Source: Streptomyces flaveus (GTDB lineage: Bacteria > Actinomycetota > Actinomycetes > Streptomycetales > Streptomycetaceae). From it: DNA of 56,647 nucleotides. The notes under the pieces were generated by a model. The model did no database searches. It was not told the DNA's origin and saw only the letters and a program-made list of their open reading frames with translations. A program made the translations under genes and the position numbers. This document shows positions 22,655 through 30,332 of this stretch, one piece after another. The DNA is taken from the NCBI RefSeq assembly GCF_014647675.1, contig NZ_BMPQ01000044.1:1-56647 (forward strand). Direction: 5' to 3'. Every line of letters begins with the position of its first letter. Positions within the stretch are counted from its first letter, which is position 1.

Positions 22655-23464
22655 TCAGCGTCGCGGCTCCCAGCGGAACCACCGCCGTACAGCAAACACC
22701 GCGAGCGCGGTCCAGGCCACCGCCAACGCGACGGTGCCCAGGGCGTCGTACGCGGAGAGGCTCCCGCTCCAGCCGCCGCGCAGCAGCGTGATCATCGGTG
22801 ACAGCGGCAGCAGTTCGCAGATGGAGGCGAGGCGGTCGGGCATGAGCTCCAGCGGGACGGAGACGCCCGAGCCCAGCAGCGACACGAACATGAACGGCAG
22901 GCTCGTCACCTGGGCGCTCTCGCTGGTCTTGCTGAAGCTCGCGGTGACCGCGCCCGCCGCGGCGCACAACACGATCCCCAACAGCAGCCCGACGACGGCG
23001 AGATGAGGCGCTTCGGGCATCCCGACATCGAGGAGCACGGTGCAGCCGATCGCCAGCAGCACACACTGCGCGAGCCCGAGGAACACGGCCGGCAACGCTG
23101 CCCCGACGAGAATCTCCTCGTCCCGCAGTTCGCCGGTACGCAGCCGCTTGAGGACGAGCTCCTCACGGCGAGCCACATAGGTCGCGGTCAGGGCCGTGTA
23201 CACGGCGAAGAGCAGTGAGAAACCGAAAGCGGCGGGCAGCATCACCTCGCCCGCTGTGAGTCCCACCTCCTTCAGTTCCGACTCGTCGAAGGCCGAGCTC
23301 ACGCTGATCGGCAGCACCAACGGTATGAACGCGGCCGTGAAGAGCGTGCCCTTGCTCCGCCCCAGCAACGTCATCTCGGCCCGCGCGAGCGAGACCATCC
23401 GCCCCGCCCTGGTCACGGTCGTACGCCCCGCCGCCGACGTCTCCGCCACAGTCCCCGTACTCAT
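22655..23464 (-). CDS. ABC-2 type transporter permease
   Basis: 269 aa with about six membrane segments: KGTLFTAAFIPLVLPISV, AAFGFSLLFAVYTALTATYV, LPAVFLGLAQCVLLAIGCTV, LAVVGLLLGIVLCAAAGAVT, LPFMFVSLLGSGVSVP and ALAVAWTALAVFAVRR. The loop ELVLKRLRTGELRDEEI is the typical coupling helix of ABC2 permeases. Its start overlaps the ATPase stop by 4 nt, and the kinase follows after 20 nt. Together with the ATPase it should form an exporter of lipid, antibiotic or another hydrophobic substrate. The substrate cannot be read from sequence. Confidence 0.92.
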   Translation of the reverse strand: MSTGTVAETSAAGRTTVTRAGRMVSLARAEMTLLGRSKGTLFTAAFIPLVLPISVSSAFDESELKEVGLTAGEVMLPAAFGFSLLFAVYTALTATYVARREELVLKRLRTGELRDEEILVGAALPAVFLGLAQCVLLAIGCTVLLDVGMPEAPHLAVVGLLLGIVLCAAAGAVTASFSKTSESAQVTSLPFMFVSLLGSGVSVPLELMPDRLASICELLPLSPMITLLRGGWSGSLSAYDALGTVALAVAWTALAVFAVRRWFRWEPRR

Positions 23465-24435
23465 GCCACGCTCTCCTTCTCCGAGTTCTCCGCAGCGGTC
23501 CCCGAATCCGTCGCCGACACCTCACGAGCGATCCGCAGAAACGCCTCCTCCAGCGACCCCGACCGCACGTCGAGCCTTCGCAGCTCGACCCCGGTCCGCT
23601 CGGCCCACACCAGGAGCCCGGTGGTGGCGCGTTGCAGCTCGTTCGTACGCAGCCGGATCATCCGCCCCTCGATCTCGTGCCCGGTGACGCCAAGTTCGGG
23701 AAGCGGCGGCAGATCACCGGGGAAGAAGCCCTCGGGCAGCTCGAAGGAGATCCGGGACGGCTGGGAGGCGGTCACCTCGGCCGGAGTCCCCGAGACCGCG
23801 ATCCGCCCGGCATGCAGAATCGCGAGCCGGTCGGCGAGCCCCTCCGCCTCCTCCAGATAGTGCGTGGTCAGCAGCACCGTCGTACCCGCCGCGCGCAACT
23901 CGCGCACCAACTCCCAGGTCTCCTGGCGCCCCTCGGCATCGAGCCCGGTCGTCGGCTCGTCCAGGAACAGAACCTCGGGCCGGCCCAGCAGCGCGAGCGC
24001 CAGGTCCAGGCGCCGCTTCTCACCCCCGGACAACTGCTTCACCCGTACACCGGCCCGCCGCGCCAGGCCGACCAGCGTCAGCGCCTCCCCCTCCGGCCGC
24101 GCCCCGCTCGTACAGCCCGCCCACATCCGTACGGTCTCCGCGACGGTCAGCTCGGACGGAAAGCCGCCCTCCTGGAGCATGACGCCGATACGCGGGCGCA
24201 CCGCGGCGCGCTCCGTGTACGGGTCGTGGCCGAGGACCCGCACCTGTCCACCGGCCGGCGGCGCGAGTCCCTCGAGCAGCTCGACGGTGGAGGTCTTGCC
24301 CGCACCGTTGGTACCGAGCAGCGCGAACAGCTCCCCGCGGCCGACGTCGAAGGTCACCCCCCGGACCGCCTCGAACTCTCCCCCGTACACGCGTCGCAGA
24401 TCAGTGACCTCAATCACGTGCTCGTTCGTCTTCAT
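23461..24435 (-). CDS. ABC transporter ATP-binding protein
   Basis: 324 aa. Walker A GTNGAGKTS (about 45-53), Q-loop VMLQEGGFPSE, signature LSGGEKRRLDLALALL, Walker B VLFLDEPTTGLD, H-loop TTHYLEEAE, then a C-terminal extension (about 220-324) of the DrrA type. First gene of a four-gene minus-strand operon (ATPase, permease, kinase, regulator) with 4-nt overlaps at two junctions. The promoter region 44-70 bp upstream contains overlapping TGACA inverted repeats, the likely site for the co-encoded regulator. Drives export with the ABC-2 permease. Confidence 0.95.
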   Translation of the reverse strand: MKTNEHVIEVTDLRRVYGGEFEAVRGVTFDVGRGELFALLGTNGAGKTSTVELLEGLAPPAGGQVRVLGHDPYTERAAVRPRIGVMLQEGGFPSELTVAETVRMWAGCTSGARPEGEALTLVGLARRAGVRVKQLSGGEKRRLDLALALLGRPEVLFLDEPTTGLDAEGRQETWELVRELRAAGTTVLLTTHYLEEAEGLADRLAILHAGRIAVSGTPAEVTASQPSRISFELPEGFFPGDLPPLPELGVTGHEIEGRMIRLRTNELQRATTGLLVWAERTGVELRRLDVRSGSLEEAFLRIAREVSATDSGTAAENSEKESVA

Positions 24436-24478
24436 GAGACCAGCCTCCCCGCCGTCGGCCGACCGCGGCAGTGCACCC

Positions 24479-24505
24479 TGTCATCGCTGCACATGACAAA
24501 TGTCA
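24479..24505 (-). promoter_or_regulatory. Candidate operator for the two-component/ABC operon
   Basis: Two overlapping inverted repeats share a half-site: TGTCAT-N8-ATGACA (24479-24498) and TGACA-AA-TGTCA (24494-24505). They lie 44-70 bp before the ABC ATPase start, in the only promoter region of the operon. A NarL-family regulator dimer pair could occupy the three half-sites, giving autoregulation. Confidence 0.6.
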
Positions 24506-24554
24506 GAAACCCCGAGACGAGCCCACAGGAGGCGGGCGCAACAGATAGGCGCAC

Positions 24555-24589
24555 GAAAAAGACCCCGGTCACGAGGACCAGGGCCTTTC
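24555..24589 (-). terminator. Terminator of tRNA-Gly(GCC) copy 2
   Basis: Imperfect hairpin between GAAAAAGACCCCGGTC and GACCAGGGCCTTTC directly 3' of the tRNA on the minus strand. Its layout is like that at 20566-20598. Confidence 0.6.
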
Positions 24590-24595
24590 TTCTGG

Positions 24596-24668
24596 AGCGG
24601 ACGACCAGGTTCGAACTGGCGACCTCAACCTTGGCAAGGTTGCGCTCTACCAACTGAGCTACGTCCGC
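24596..24668 (-). tRNA. tRNA-Gly(GCC), second copy
   Basis: Same 73 nt as 20611-20683, anticodon GCC in CTTGCCAAG, no encoded CCA. The two copies are in the same orientation and flank the two-component/ABC operon. Confidence 0.97.
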
Positions 24669-24747
24669 ATTGCCTCCGACCGGCTCTCACCGATCGGCGC
24701 GAACACCACCTTACCTGATCCAAAAGGATGCCCGGTAAGGGATGCAG

Positions 24748-24819
24748 AGCGGGTGACAGGAATTGCACACTGCGCCTTCCCCCTGGAAGGGGGATGTTCT
24801 ACTACTGAACTACACCCGC
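24748..24819 (-). tRNA. tRNA-Gly(TCC)
   Basis: 72-nt cloverleaf: acceptor GCGGGTG/CACCCGC, D arm GTTCAGTAGTAGAAC, anticodon loop CTTCCAG (anticodon TCC) and T loop TGCAATT in place of the usual TTCGAAT, with stem ACAGG paired. Lies upstream of the GCC copy on the same strand. Confidence 0.93.
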
Positions 24820-24904
24820 GTAACTCCGGGAGCTGGGACCTTTCGGCCTTGCCCCTCGGCGTGCTCCAGACTCTAACTGACCAGCGGGGGTGCTGCGCAA
24901 GTCG

Positions 24905-24940
24905 GTTGCCTCCAGGGTCCACCGGGGGACCCTGGGCAAC
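24905..24940 (-). terminator. Hairpin after lsr2-like gene
   Basis: GTTGCC-T-CCAGGGTCC, loop, then GGACCCTGG-GCAAC: a stem of about 14 bp with one bulge, 37 bp past the lsr2-like stop on the minus strand. Confidence 0.6.
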
Positions 24941-24976
24941 GAACCGAACCGAGCTCCCCGGCCGGAGGCCGGACCC

Positions 24977-25312
24977 TCATTGAGCCGCCGTGAACGCCTC
25001 GTACACCTTCTTCGGGATCCGCCCCCGCGCAGGCACGTCCATCTTGTTGGACTGCGCCCAGGCCCGGACGGCCGCCGGGGCCGGGGCCACCGCCGTCTGT
25101 GTGTAGGCCTTGCCGGAGCGCGACCGCTTGCGGCCGGCCTCCACGAACGGCTCGAGCGCCTTGCGCAGTTGCTTGGCGTTGGCTTGATTGAGGTCGATCT
25201 CGTACGACTTGCCGTCCAGACCGAAGGCGATCGTTTCCGCCGCTTCCGAGCCGTCGATGTCGTCGAAGAGAGTGACTACGACACGCTGCGCCACGAATAT
25301 CGGTCCCTTCAT
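24977..25312 (-). CDS. lsrL: Lsr2-family nucleoid-associated protein (LsrL-like)
   Basis: 111 aa from ATG 25312, with strong GGAGGTG upstream; a GTG at 25294 (VAQRVVVT, the usual family N-terminus, preceded by AAGGGA) gives 105 aa. N-terminal oligomerisation domain: VAQRVVVTLFDDIDGSEAAET, with the conserved DDIDG and AFGLDGKSYEIDLN. The C-terminal DNA-binding domain (about 75-111) includes VRAWAQSNKMDVPARGRIPKKVYEAF, where the RGR AT-hook-like motif is present. Lsr2 proteins bridge AT-rich DNA and silence foreign genes in actinobacteria. By position this is the paralogue LsrL (SCO4076 as I recall), not the main Lsr2. The upstream DNA is unusually AT-rich. Confidence 0.9.
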   Translation of the reverse strand: MKGPIFVAQRVVVTLFDDIDGSEAAETIAFGLDGKSYEIDLNQANAKQLRKALEPFVEAGRKRSRSGKAYTQTAVAPAPAAVRAWAQSNKMDVPARGRIPKKVYEAFTAAQ

Positions 25313-25650
25313 GCGGCACCTCCACGGCGACGTGCGATGACGTGGGGAGATGCCGACTGGTCGGCTGATTTATAGAGATTGGGGGCGACTGGGCAAAGTA
25401 TCGGCTATTGCCAATTCATTTGTACAGTGCTTGGCATTGCAATGTGAAGCTCGACTTAATCGGTCCGCGTGTCCCACCGCAATAGGGTTCCGGATGTTGA
25501 TCCGGATCTTTCCCTGGATTTTCCGTGAAGGAGGCCCGTCGATGCGGAATCGTGATGGCCGTCACGTAGATTCCTACCAATCTACTCGCGTAGAAATCTG
25601 AGCCGGGTAGTCTGAAGGAACCTGCTCAGCACCACACACCGGGAGTGCCA
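25313..25650. promoter_or_regulatory. AT-rich divergent intergenic region between lsr2-like gene and purS
   Basis: About 340 bp much richer in A/T than its surroundings (for example TTTATAGAGATT near 25370 and CCAATTCATTTGTACAG near 25411). It contains the 10-bp palindrome CATTGCAATG (25435-25444) and a small hairpin GTAGATT-CCTACC-AATCTAC (25566-25585). Both promoters must lie here. It is a natural target for Lsr2-type binding, hence possible autoregulation. TAGTCT at 25608-25613 is a possible purS -10. Confidence 0.5.
25542..25601 (+). CDS. Possible 19-aa leader ORF before purSQL
   Basis: ATG 25542 has AAGGAGG (25528-25534) 7 nt upstream, one of the best ribosome binding sites in this region. 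It encodes MRNRDGRHVDSYQSTRVEI and stops at 25601, 49 nt before the purS start. A 7-bp hairpin (25566-25585) lies inside the frame. A strong site before so short a frame in the leader of a biosynthetic operon suggests a translated leader peptide. No regulation is proven. Confidence 0.4.
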   Translation: MRNRDGRHVDSYQSTRVEI

Positions 25651-25917
25651 GTGGCACGCGTCGTAGTCGACGTCATGCTCAAGCCGGAGATCCTCGACCC
25701 CCAGGGCCAGGCGGTGCAGCGTGCACTGCCGCGCCTCGGTTTCCAGGGCATCTCCGACGTACGTCAGGGAAAGCGCTTCGAGCTCGAGGTGGACGGGCCG
25801 GTCGACGACACCGCGCTGGCCCGCATCCATGAACTCGCCGAATCCTTCCTCGCCAACACCGTGATCGAGGACTTCACCGTCAAGGTGGAGGAAGTGAAGG
25901 CGGAGGCGGGAAAGTGA
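25651..25917 (+). CDS. purS: FGAM synthase subunit PurS
   Basis: 88 aa from GTG 25651 (VARVVVDVMLKPEI); GTG 25645 would add two residues, but GGGAG at 25641-25645 fits the later start. Small ferredoxin-like protein: LKPEILDPQGQAVQRALPRLGF, GISDVRQGKRFELEVDG and the C-terminal ANTVIEDFTVKVEE. PurS bridges PurQ and PurL in the actinobacterial and Bacillus-type formylglycinamidine synthase and is needed for ammonia channelling. The stop overlaps the purQ GTG by 4 nt. Confidence 0.95.
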   Translation: MARVVVDVMLKPEILDPQGQAVQRALPRLGFQGISDVRQGKRFELEVDGPVDDTALARIHELAESFLANTVIEDFTVKVEEVKAEAGK

Positions 25918-26594
25918 CCGCTCGTATTGGCGTCGTCACCTTTCCTGGCAGCCTCGACGACCGGGACACGCAGCGTGCGATCCGGCTCGCGGGTGCCGAG
26001 CCCGTGGCGCTGTGGCACAAGGACAAGGACCTCAAGCAGGTCGACGCCGTGGTGTTGTGCGGTGGTTTCTCCTACGGCGACTATCTGCGTGCCGGTGCCA
26101 TCGCGCGCTTCTCGCCGGTGATGGAGACGATCATTGAGCAGGCGAAATCGGGAATGCCGGTTCTCGGCATCTGCAACGGTTTCCAGATCCTCACCGAGGC
26201 CCATCTCCTCCCCGGCGGGATGCTCGGAAACGATCACCTTCACTTCATCTGCCGTGACCAGAAGCTGCGGGTGGAGAACGCGAACACGGCCTGGACCGTC
26301 GACTACGACGCGGGCCAGGAGATCAACATCCCGCTGAAGAACATGGACGGGCGGTACGTCGCCGACGAGCGCACCCTCGACATGCTGGAGGCGGAGGGCC
26401 GGGTCGCCTTCCGCTACCTGGACTTCAATCCCAACGGCAGCCTCCGGGACATCGCCGGCATCACGAACGAGGCGGGCAACGTCGTAGGCCTGATGCCGCA
26501 CCCGGAGCACGCCGTGGAGCCCCTCATCGGGACCGGCCGCACCGACGGCCTCCCCTTCTTCACCTCGATCCTCAAGAAGCTGGTCAACGTATGA
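25914..26594 (+). CDS. purQ: FGAM synthase glutaminase subunit PurQ
   Basis: 226 aa, class I glutamine amidotransferase. GTG start in a GTGA overlap with purS. Nucleophile Cys in VLGICNGFQILTEA, with catalytic His and Glu in LMPHPEHAVEP. N-terminal IGVVTFPGSLDDRDTQRAI is typical. It releases ammonia from glutamine and passes it to PurL for FGAR to FGAM conversion. The stop overlaps the purL ATG (ATGA), giving a tightly coupled purSQL operon. Confidence 0.97.
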   Translation: MTARIGVVTFPGSLDDRDTQRAIRLAGAEPVALWHKDKDLKQVDAVVLCGGFSYGDYLRAGAIARFSPVMETIIEQAKSGMPVLGICNGFQILTEAHLLPGGMLGNDHLHFICRDQKLRVENANTAWTVDYDAGQEINIPLKNMDGRYVADERTLDMLEAEGRVAFRYLDFNPNGSLRDIAGITNEAGNVVGLMPHPEHAVEPLIGTGRTDGLPFFTSILKKLVNV

Positions 26595-28849
26595 GCCGCA
26601 CTCCTCTGGACACGGTCGAGCACGCGGCCGCGACCCCGGACGTCGAGCTGCCCTGGGCCGAACTGGGCCTGAAGAAGGACGAGTACGAGCGCGTCGTGGA
26701 GATCCTCGGCCGCCGGCCCACCGGTGCCGAGCTCGCCATGTACTCGGTCATGTGGTCCGAGCACTGCTCGTACAAGTCCTCCAAGGTCCATCTCCGTCAG
26801 TTCGGCGAGAAGGCCCCGCAGAGCGACGCGCTGCTGGTCGGTATCGGCGAGAACGCCGGCGTCGTCGACGTCGGTCAGGGTTACGCGGTCACCTTCAAGG
26901 TCGAGTCGCACAACCACCCCTCGTACGTGGAGCCCTATCAGGGTGCGGCCACGGGCGTCGGCGGCATCGTGCGCGACATCATCGCGATGGGTGCGCGGCC
27001 GGTCGCCGTGGTCGACCCCCTTCGCTTCGGTGCGGCGGACCACCCCGACACCAAGCGCGTACTGCCCGGTGTCGTCGCCGGCATCGGCGGCTACGGCAAC
27101 TGCCTGGGCCTGCCGAACATCGGCGGCGAGGTCGTCTTCGACGCCTGTTACCAGGGCAACCCGCTGGTCAACGCCGGTGCCATCGGCGTCATGCGGCACG
27201 AGGACATCCACCTTGCGAAGGCGTCCGGCCCGGGCAACAAGGTCATCCTGTACGGGGCCCGTACGGGCGGCGACGGCATCGGCGGCGCATCCATCCTCGC
27301 CTCCGAGACCTTCGACGACGCCAAGCCCTCGAAGCGTCCCGCCGTCCAGGTCGGTGACCCCTTCCAGGAGAAGCTCCTCATCGAGTGCACCCTGGAAGCC
27401 TTCGCCGAGAAGCTGGTCGTCGGCATCCAGGACCTGGGGGCGGCGGGCCTGTCCTGCGCGACGTCCGAGCTGGCGTCCAACGGTTCCGGCGGCATGCGCG
27501 TGACCCTGGATGACGTACCGCTGCGTGACTCGACCCTCTCGCCCGAGGAAATCCTCATGAGCGAGTCGCAGGAACGCATGTGCGCGGTCGTGGAGCCGGA
27601 GAAGGTCGACCGGTTCCTGGAGATCTGCGACAAGTGGGACGTCATCGCGACCGTCATCGGTGAGGTGACGGACGGCGACCGGCTCGAGATCTACTGGCAC
27701 GGCGGCAAGATCGTCGACGTCGACCCGCGCACGGTCGCGCACGAGGGCCCGGTCTATGAGCGCCCGTACGCCCGCCCGTCCTGGCAGGACGCCCTCCAGG
27801 CGGACGACGCCAACAAGCTTGCGCGACCGGCCACTTCGGAGGAGCTGAAGGACCAGGTCCTGAAGCTGGTGGCCTCCCCCAACCAGGCCTCCAAGTCCTG
27901 GATCACCTCCCAGTACGACCACTTCGTGCAGGGCAACACGGTGCTGGCGCAGCCCGAGGACTCGGGCATGATCCGTATCGACGAGGCGTCGGGGCTCGGC
28001 GTCGCGATCGCCACGGACGGCAACGGGCGGTACGCGAAGCTCGACCCGTACGCGGGTGCGCAGTTGGCGCTCTCGGAGGCGTACCGCAATGTCGCCACCA
28101 CCGGCGCCAAGCCGCTCGCCGTCTCCGACTGCCTGAACTTCGGCTCGCCCGAAGACCCGGCGGTGATGTGGCAGTTCGCGGAGGCCATCCGCGGACTGGC
28201 CGACGCCTGCCAGCAGTTGGGCACTCCGGTGACGGGCGGCAACGTCTCGCTCTACAACCAGACGGGCGAGGCGGCCATCCATCCGACGCCGGTCGTGGCC
28301 GTGCTCGGTGTGATCGACGATGTCGCCCGCCGCACGCCGGTCGCCTTCCAGGAGGAGGGGCAGCTGCTCTACCTCCTCGGCGACACGCGTGAGGAGTTCG
28401 GGGGCTCGGCCTGGTCGCAGGTCGTCCACGACCACCTCGGTGGCCTGCCCCCGAAGGTCGACCTGGAGCGCGAGCGGCTGCTGGCCGAGATCCTGATCTC
28501 CGCCTCCCGCGACGGCATGATCGACTCCGCGCACGACCTGTCCGACGGCGGTCTGATCCAGGCGGTCGTCGAGTCGGCGCTGCTGGGCGGTCTCGGCGCG
28601 CGCCTGATCGTCCCGGACGGGCTGGACGCGTTCACCTTCCTCCTCTCGGAGTCGGCGGGGCGTGCGGTCGTCGCCGTACCGCGCTCGGAGGAGCTCCGCT
28701 TCAACGACATGTGCGGCGCGCGGGGTTTGCCCGTTACCCGCATCGGTGTCGTGGACGGTGACGTGGTCGAGGTCCAGGGCGAGTTCACGCTCACGCTGGC
28801 CGAGCTGCGCGAGGCGCACGAGGGCACGATCCCGGCGATTCTGGCCTGA
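26591..28849 (+). CDS. purL: FGAM synthase subunit PurL (small type)
   Basis: 752 aa, the length of the short PurL that needs PurS and PurQ. ATP-dependent FGAR amidation, step 4 of purine synthesis. Features: MWSEHCSYKSSK near residue 60, FKVESHNHPSYVEPYQGAATGVGGI (shown in part) with the substrate and metal histidines, GIGGYGNCLGLPNIGGE, an internal second half with CLNFGSPEDP and PVTGGNVSLYNQ, and a C-terminal catalytic GGLIQA region. Last gene of the operon, followed 17 bp later by a terminator hairpin. Confidence 0.97.
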   Translation: MSRTPLDTVEHAAATPDVELPWAELGLKKDEYERVVEILGRRPTGAELAMYSVMWSEHCSYKSSKVHLRQFGEKAPQSDALLVGIGENAGVVDVGQGYAVTFKVESHNHPSYVEPYQGAATGVGGIVRDIIAMGARPVAVVDPLRFGAADHPDTKRVLPGVVAGIGGYGNCLGLPNIGGEVVFDACYQGNPLVNAGAIGVMRHEDIHLAKASGPGNKVILYGARTGGDGIGGASILASETFDDAKPSKRPAVQVGDPFQEKLLIECTLEAFAEKLVVGIQDLGAAGLSCATSELASNGSGGMRVTLDDVPLRDSTLSPEEILMSESQERMCAVVEPEKVDRFLEICDKWDVIATVIGEVTDGDRLEIYWHGGKIVDVDPRTVAHEGPVYERPYARPSWQDALQADDANKLARPATSEELKDQVLKLVASPNQASKSWITSQYDHFVQGNTVLAQPEDSGMIRIDEASGLGVAIATDGNGRYAKLDPYAGAQLALSEAYRNVATTGAKPLAVSDCLNFGSPEDPAVMWQFAEAIRGLADACQQLGTPVTGGNVSLYNQTGEAAIHPTPVVAVLGVIDDVARRTPVAFQEEGQLLYLLGDTREEFGGSAWSQVVHDHLGGLPPKVDLERERLLAEILISASRDGMIDSAHDLSDGGLIQAVVESALLGGLGARLIVPDGLDAFTFLLSESAGRAVVAVPRSEELRFNDMCGARGLPVTRIGVVDGDVVEVQGEFTLTLAELREAHEGTIPAILA

Positions 28850-28865
28850 TATCCCGTACGCCCCT

Positions 28866-28907
28866 GAAGGCCCCGCCCGAACTCCACTGAGTCCGGCCGG
28901 GGCCTTC
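28866..28907 (+). terminator. Terminator after purL
   Basis: GAAGGCCCCG and CGGGGCCTTC arms with an imperfect inner stem (GAACTC/GAGTCC), 17 bp after the purL stop. Confidence 0.75.
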
Positions 28908-28930
28908 GGCATGTGCGGGAACCAGCTTGC

Positions 28931-28955
28931 ACGTAATTACGTAGTTCCGTAATCT
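28931..28955 (+). promoter_or_regulatory. Operator and -10 of the winged-HTH gene
   Basis: ACGTAATTACGT (28931-28942) is a perfect palindrome and ATTACG-N6-CGTAAT (28936-28953) overlaps it, so three half-sites are present. TAATCT (28950-28955) is a -10 ending 7 bp before the GTG, implying a leaderless mRNA. The operator overlaps the promoter, the usual geometry for autorepression. Confidence 0.6.
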
Positions 28956-28962
28956 CGGGGGA

Positions 28963-29463
28963 GTGGAACTGGAACAACGCGTTGCCGACCTCGAACGCCG
29001 GCTGGCCGCACTGGAAGCCGCGGACCGGCCCGCTCCCCGCCTCGGCGAGGGCGACTTCTGGGCCTTGGAAGGGCTGAAGGAGCAGCTCAGCGAGCTGGGG
29101 GCGGCCGATGGCGGCGTCCTGTTCACCGGTGCGGTACGGCTGCCGACCGGGGAGCAGTACGCCTGGCAGCGCGGCACGTTGACCGAGGCGCTGCTCGACG
29201 GCGACTGGACCGACACCGCCGAGGCGTTCGCGGCGCTCGGCCACCCGGTCCGGCTGCGGCTGCTCCGCGAGATCCTCGGCGGCCGCCGCACCGCGGCCGA
29301 ACTCACCGAGCTGGACGAGGTCGGCACGACCGGCCAGATCTACCACCACCTGCGCCAACTGACCGGCGCGGGCTGGCTGCACACCACCGGGCGGGGGCGG
29401 TACGAGGTGCCGCCTGGTCGGGTCGTACCGCTGCTGGTGGCGCTGTCGACGGCCCGGCCGTAA
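28963..29463 (+). CDS. ArsR-like winged-helix regulator with N-terminal coiled coil
   Basis: 166 aa, GTG start at the expected transcription start of TAATCT. A short leucine-heptad coil (residues 1-20, LEQRVADLERRLAALEA) precedes a linker. The winged helix is at about 85-160: AFAALGHPVRLRLLREILGGRRTAAEL, then TGQIYHHLRQLTGAGWL and the wing GRGRYEVPPGRV. The LGHPVRLRLL start and HHLRQL recognition helix are typical of ArsR. No cysteine metal site is visible in the recognition region, so the signal is unknown. It probably regulates itself through the palindromes at 28931-28953, and perhaps the peptidase gene 22 bp downstream. Confidence 0.85.
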   Translation: MELEQRVADLERRLAALEAADRPAPRLGEGDFWALEGLKEQLSELGAADGGVLFTGAVRLPTGEQYAWQRGTLTEALLDGDWTDTAEAFAALGHPVRLRLLREILGGRRTAAELTELDEVGTTGQIYHHLRQLTGAGWLHTTGRGRYEVPPGRVVPLLVALSTARP

Positions 29464-29485
29464 GACCGACGACCAAGGGGGAACG

Positions 29486-30322
29486 ATGTCTGCACGCAAG
29501 CTCGCCATGCACGCGTTTCGCGGGCTGATCCTGGCCTTCTTCGGCCTGGTTACCGCACACATCCTGTTCGACTTCGGCTATCCGAGGTGGTGGAATTTCC
29601 TGCCGCTGGTCCTCGCGTACGTCCTCATCACCGTGGTGAACCGGTCGGGCGGCGGCACCCCGGACGACAAGCGCGTGATCCGGGAACCCGTCGAGGTCGC
29701 CCCACCCGTCACCGGCCGCTGGTCCGCGCTGAACAGCCCCGCCGACCGCACCCCGAGCCACGGAATCCACGCCTACGGCCAGACGTTCGCCATCGACATC
29801 ATCGCCGAGCCCGAGCCGGGCGCCCGCCCCGGCTTCCGCGCCCTGTGGCCGCTCGCCCGCCGCGCCACGGCCTTCCCGGCGTTCAGCGCGCCGATCCTGG
29901 CGGTCGCCGACGCCACAGTCGTACGGGCGCACGACCGGCAGCGCGACCACCTGAGCCGTACGTCGTGGCCGGCACTGCTGTACCTGATGCTCGTCGAAGG
30001 CTCGGTGCGCGAGCTGTTCGGGGTCCACCGCATCTTCGGCAACCACGTCGTCCTGGACCTGGGCAACGGCACCTACGCCACATACGCCCACCTGAAGCGC
30101 GGCTCGCTCACCGTCCGCGAAGGTGACCAGGTGCGTACCGGAGAACTGCTCGCTCGCTGCGGCAACTCAGGCAACTCCAGCGAGCCGCACCTCCACTTCC
30201 AGCTGATGGACGGCCCCGACCCGGACACCGCCCGCGGGGTCCCCTTCCGCTGGCACGGCATCGGCGTTCCCCGCAACCGAGAGATCTTCGAGGCACCGGC
30301 CGCAGCGGCCTCCCACACCTAG
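29486..30322 (+). CDS. M23-family (LytM-type) membrane-anchored peptidase
   Basis: 278 aa. Two N-terminal membrane segments (GLILAFFGLVTAHILFDF, WNFLPLVLAYVLITVV), then an extracytoplasmic LytM domain: zinc ligands His and Asp in HGIHAYGQTFAIDI, NHVVLDLGNGTYATYAHL, GDQVRTGELLARCGNSGNSSEPHLHFQL with the catalytic HLH. All zinc residues are present, so peptidoglycan cross-link cleavage is plausible. An insertion (about 125-180) separates the first motif from the rest. Lies 22 bp after the ArsR-like gene with AAGGGGGAACG as ribosome binding site. Probably co-transcribed. Confidence 0.88.
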   Translation: MSARKLAMHAFRGLILAFFGLVTAHILFDFGYPRWWNFLPLVLAYVLITVVNRSGGGTPDDKRVIREPVEVAPPVTGRWSALNSPADRTPSHGIHAYGQTFAIDIIAEPEPGARPGFRALWPLARRATAFPAFSAPILAVADATVVRAHDRQRDHLSRTSWPALLYLMLVEGSVRELFGVHRIFGNHVVLDLGNGTYATYAHLKRGSLTVREGDQVRTGELLARCGNSGNSSEPHLHFQLMDGPDPDTARGVPFRWHGIGVPRNREIFEAPAAAASHT

Positions 30323-30332
30323 GGTGATCTCC

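Noticed and set aside
26414..28912. 832-aa frame antisense to purL
   Set aside because: Shadow frame. The sense frame is an unambiguous PurL.
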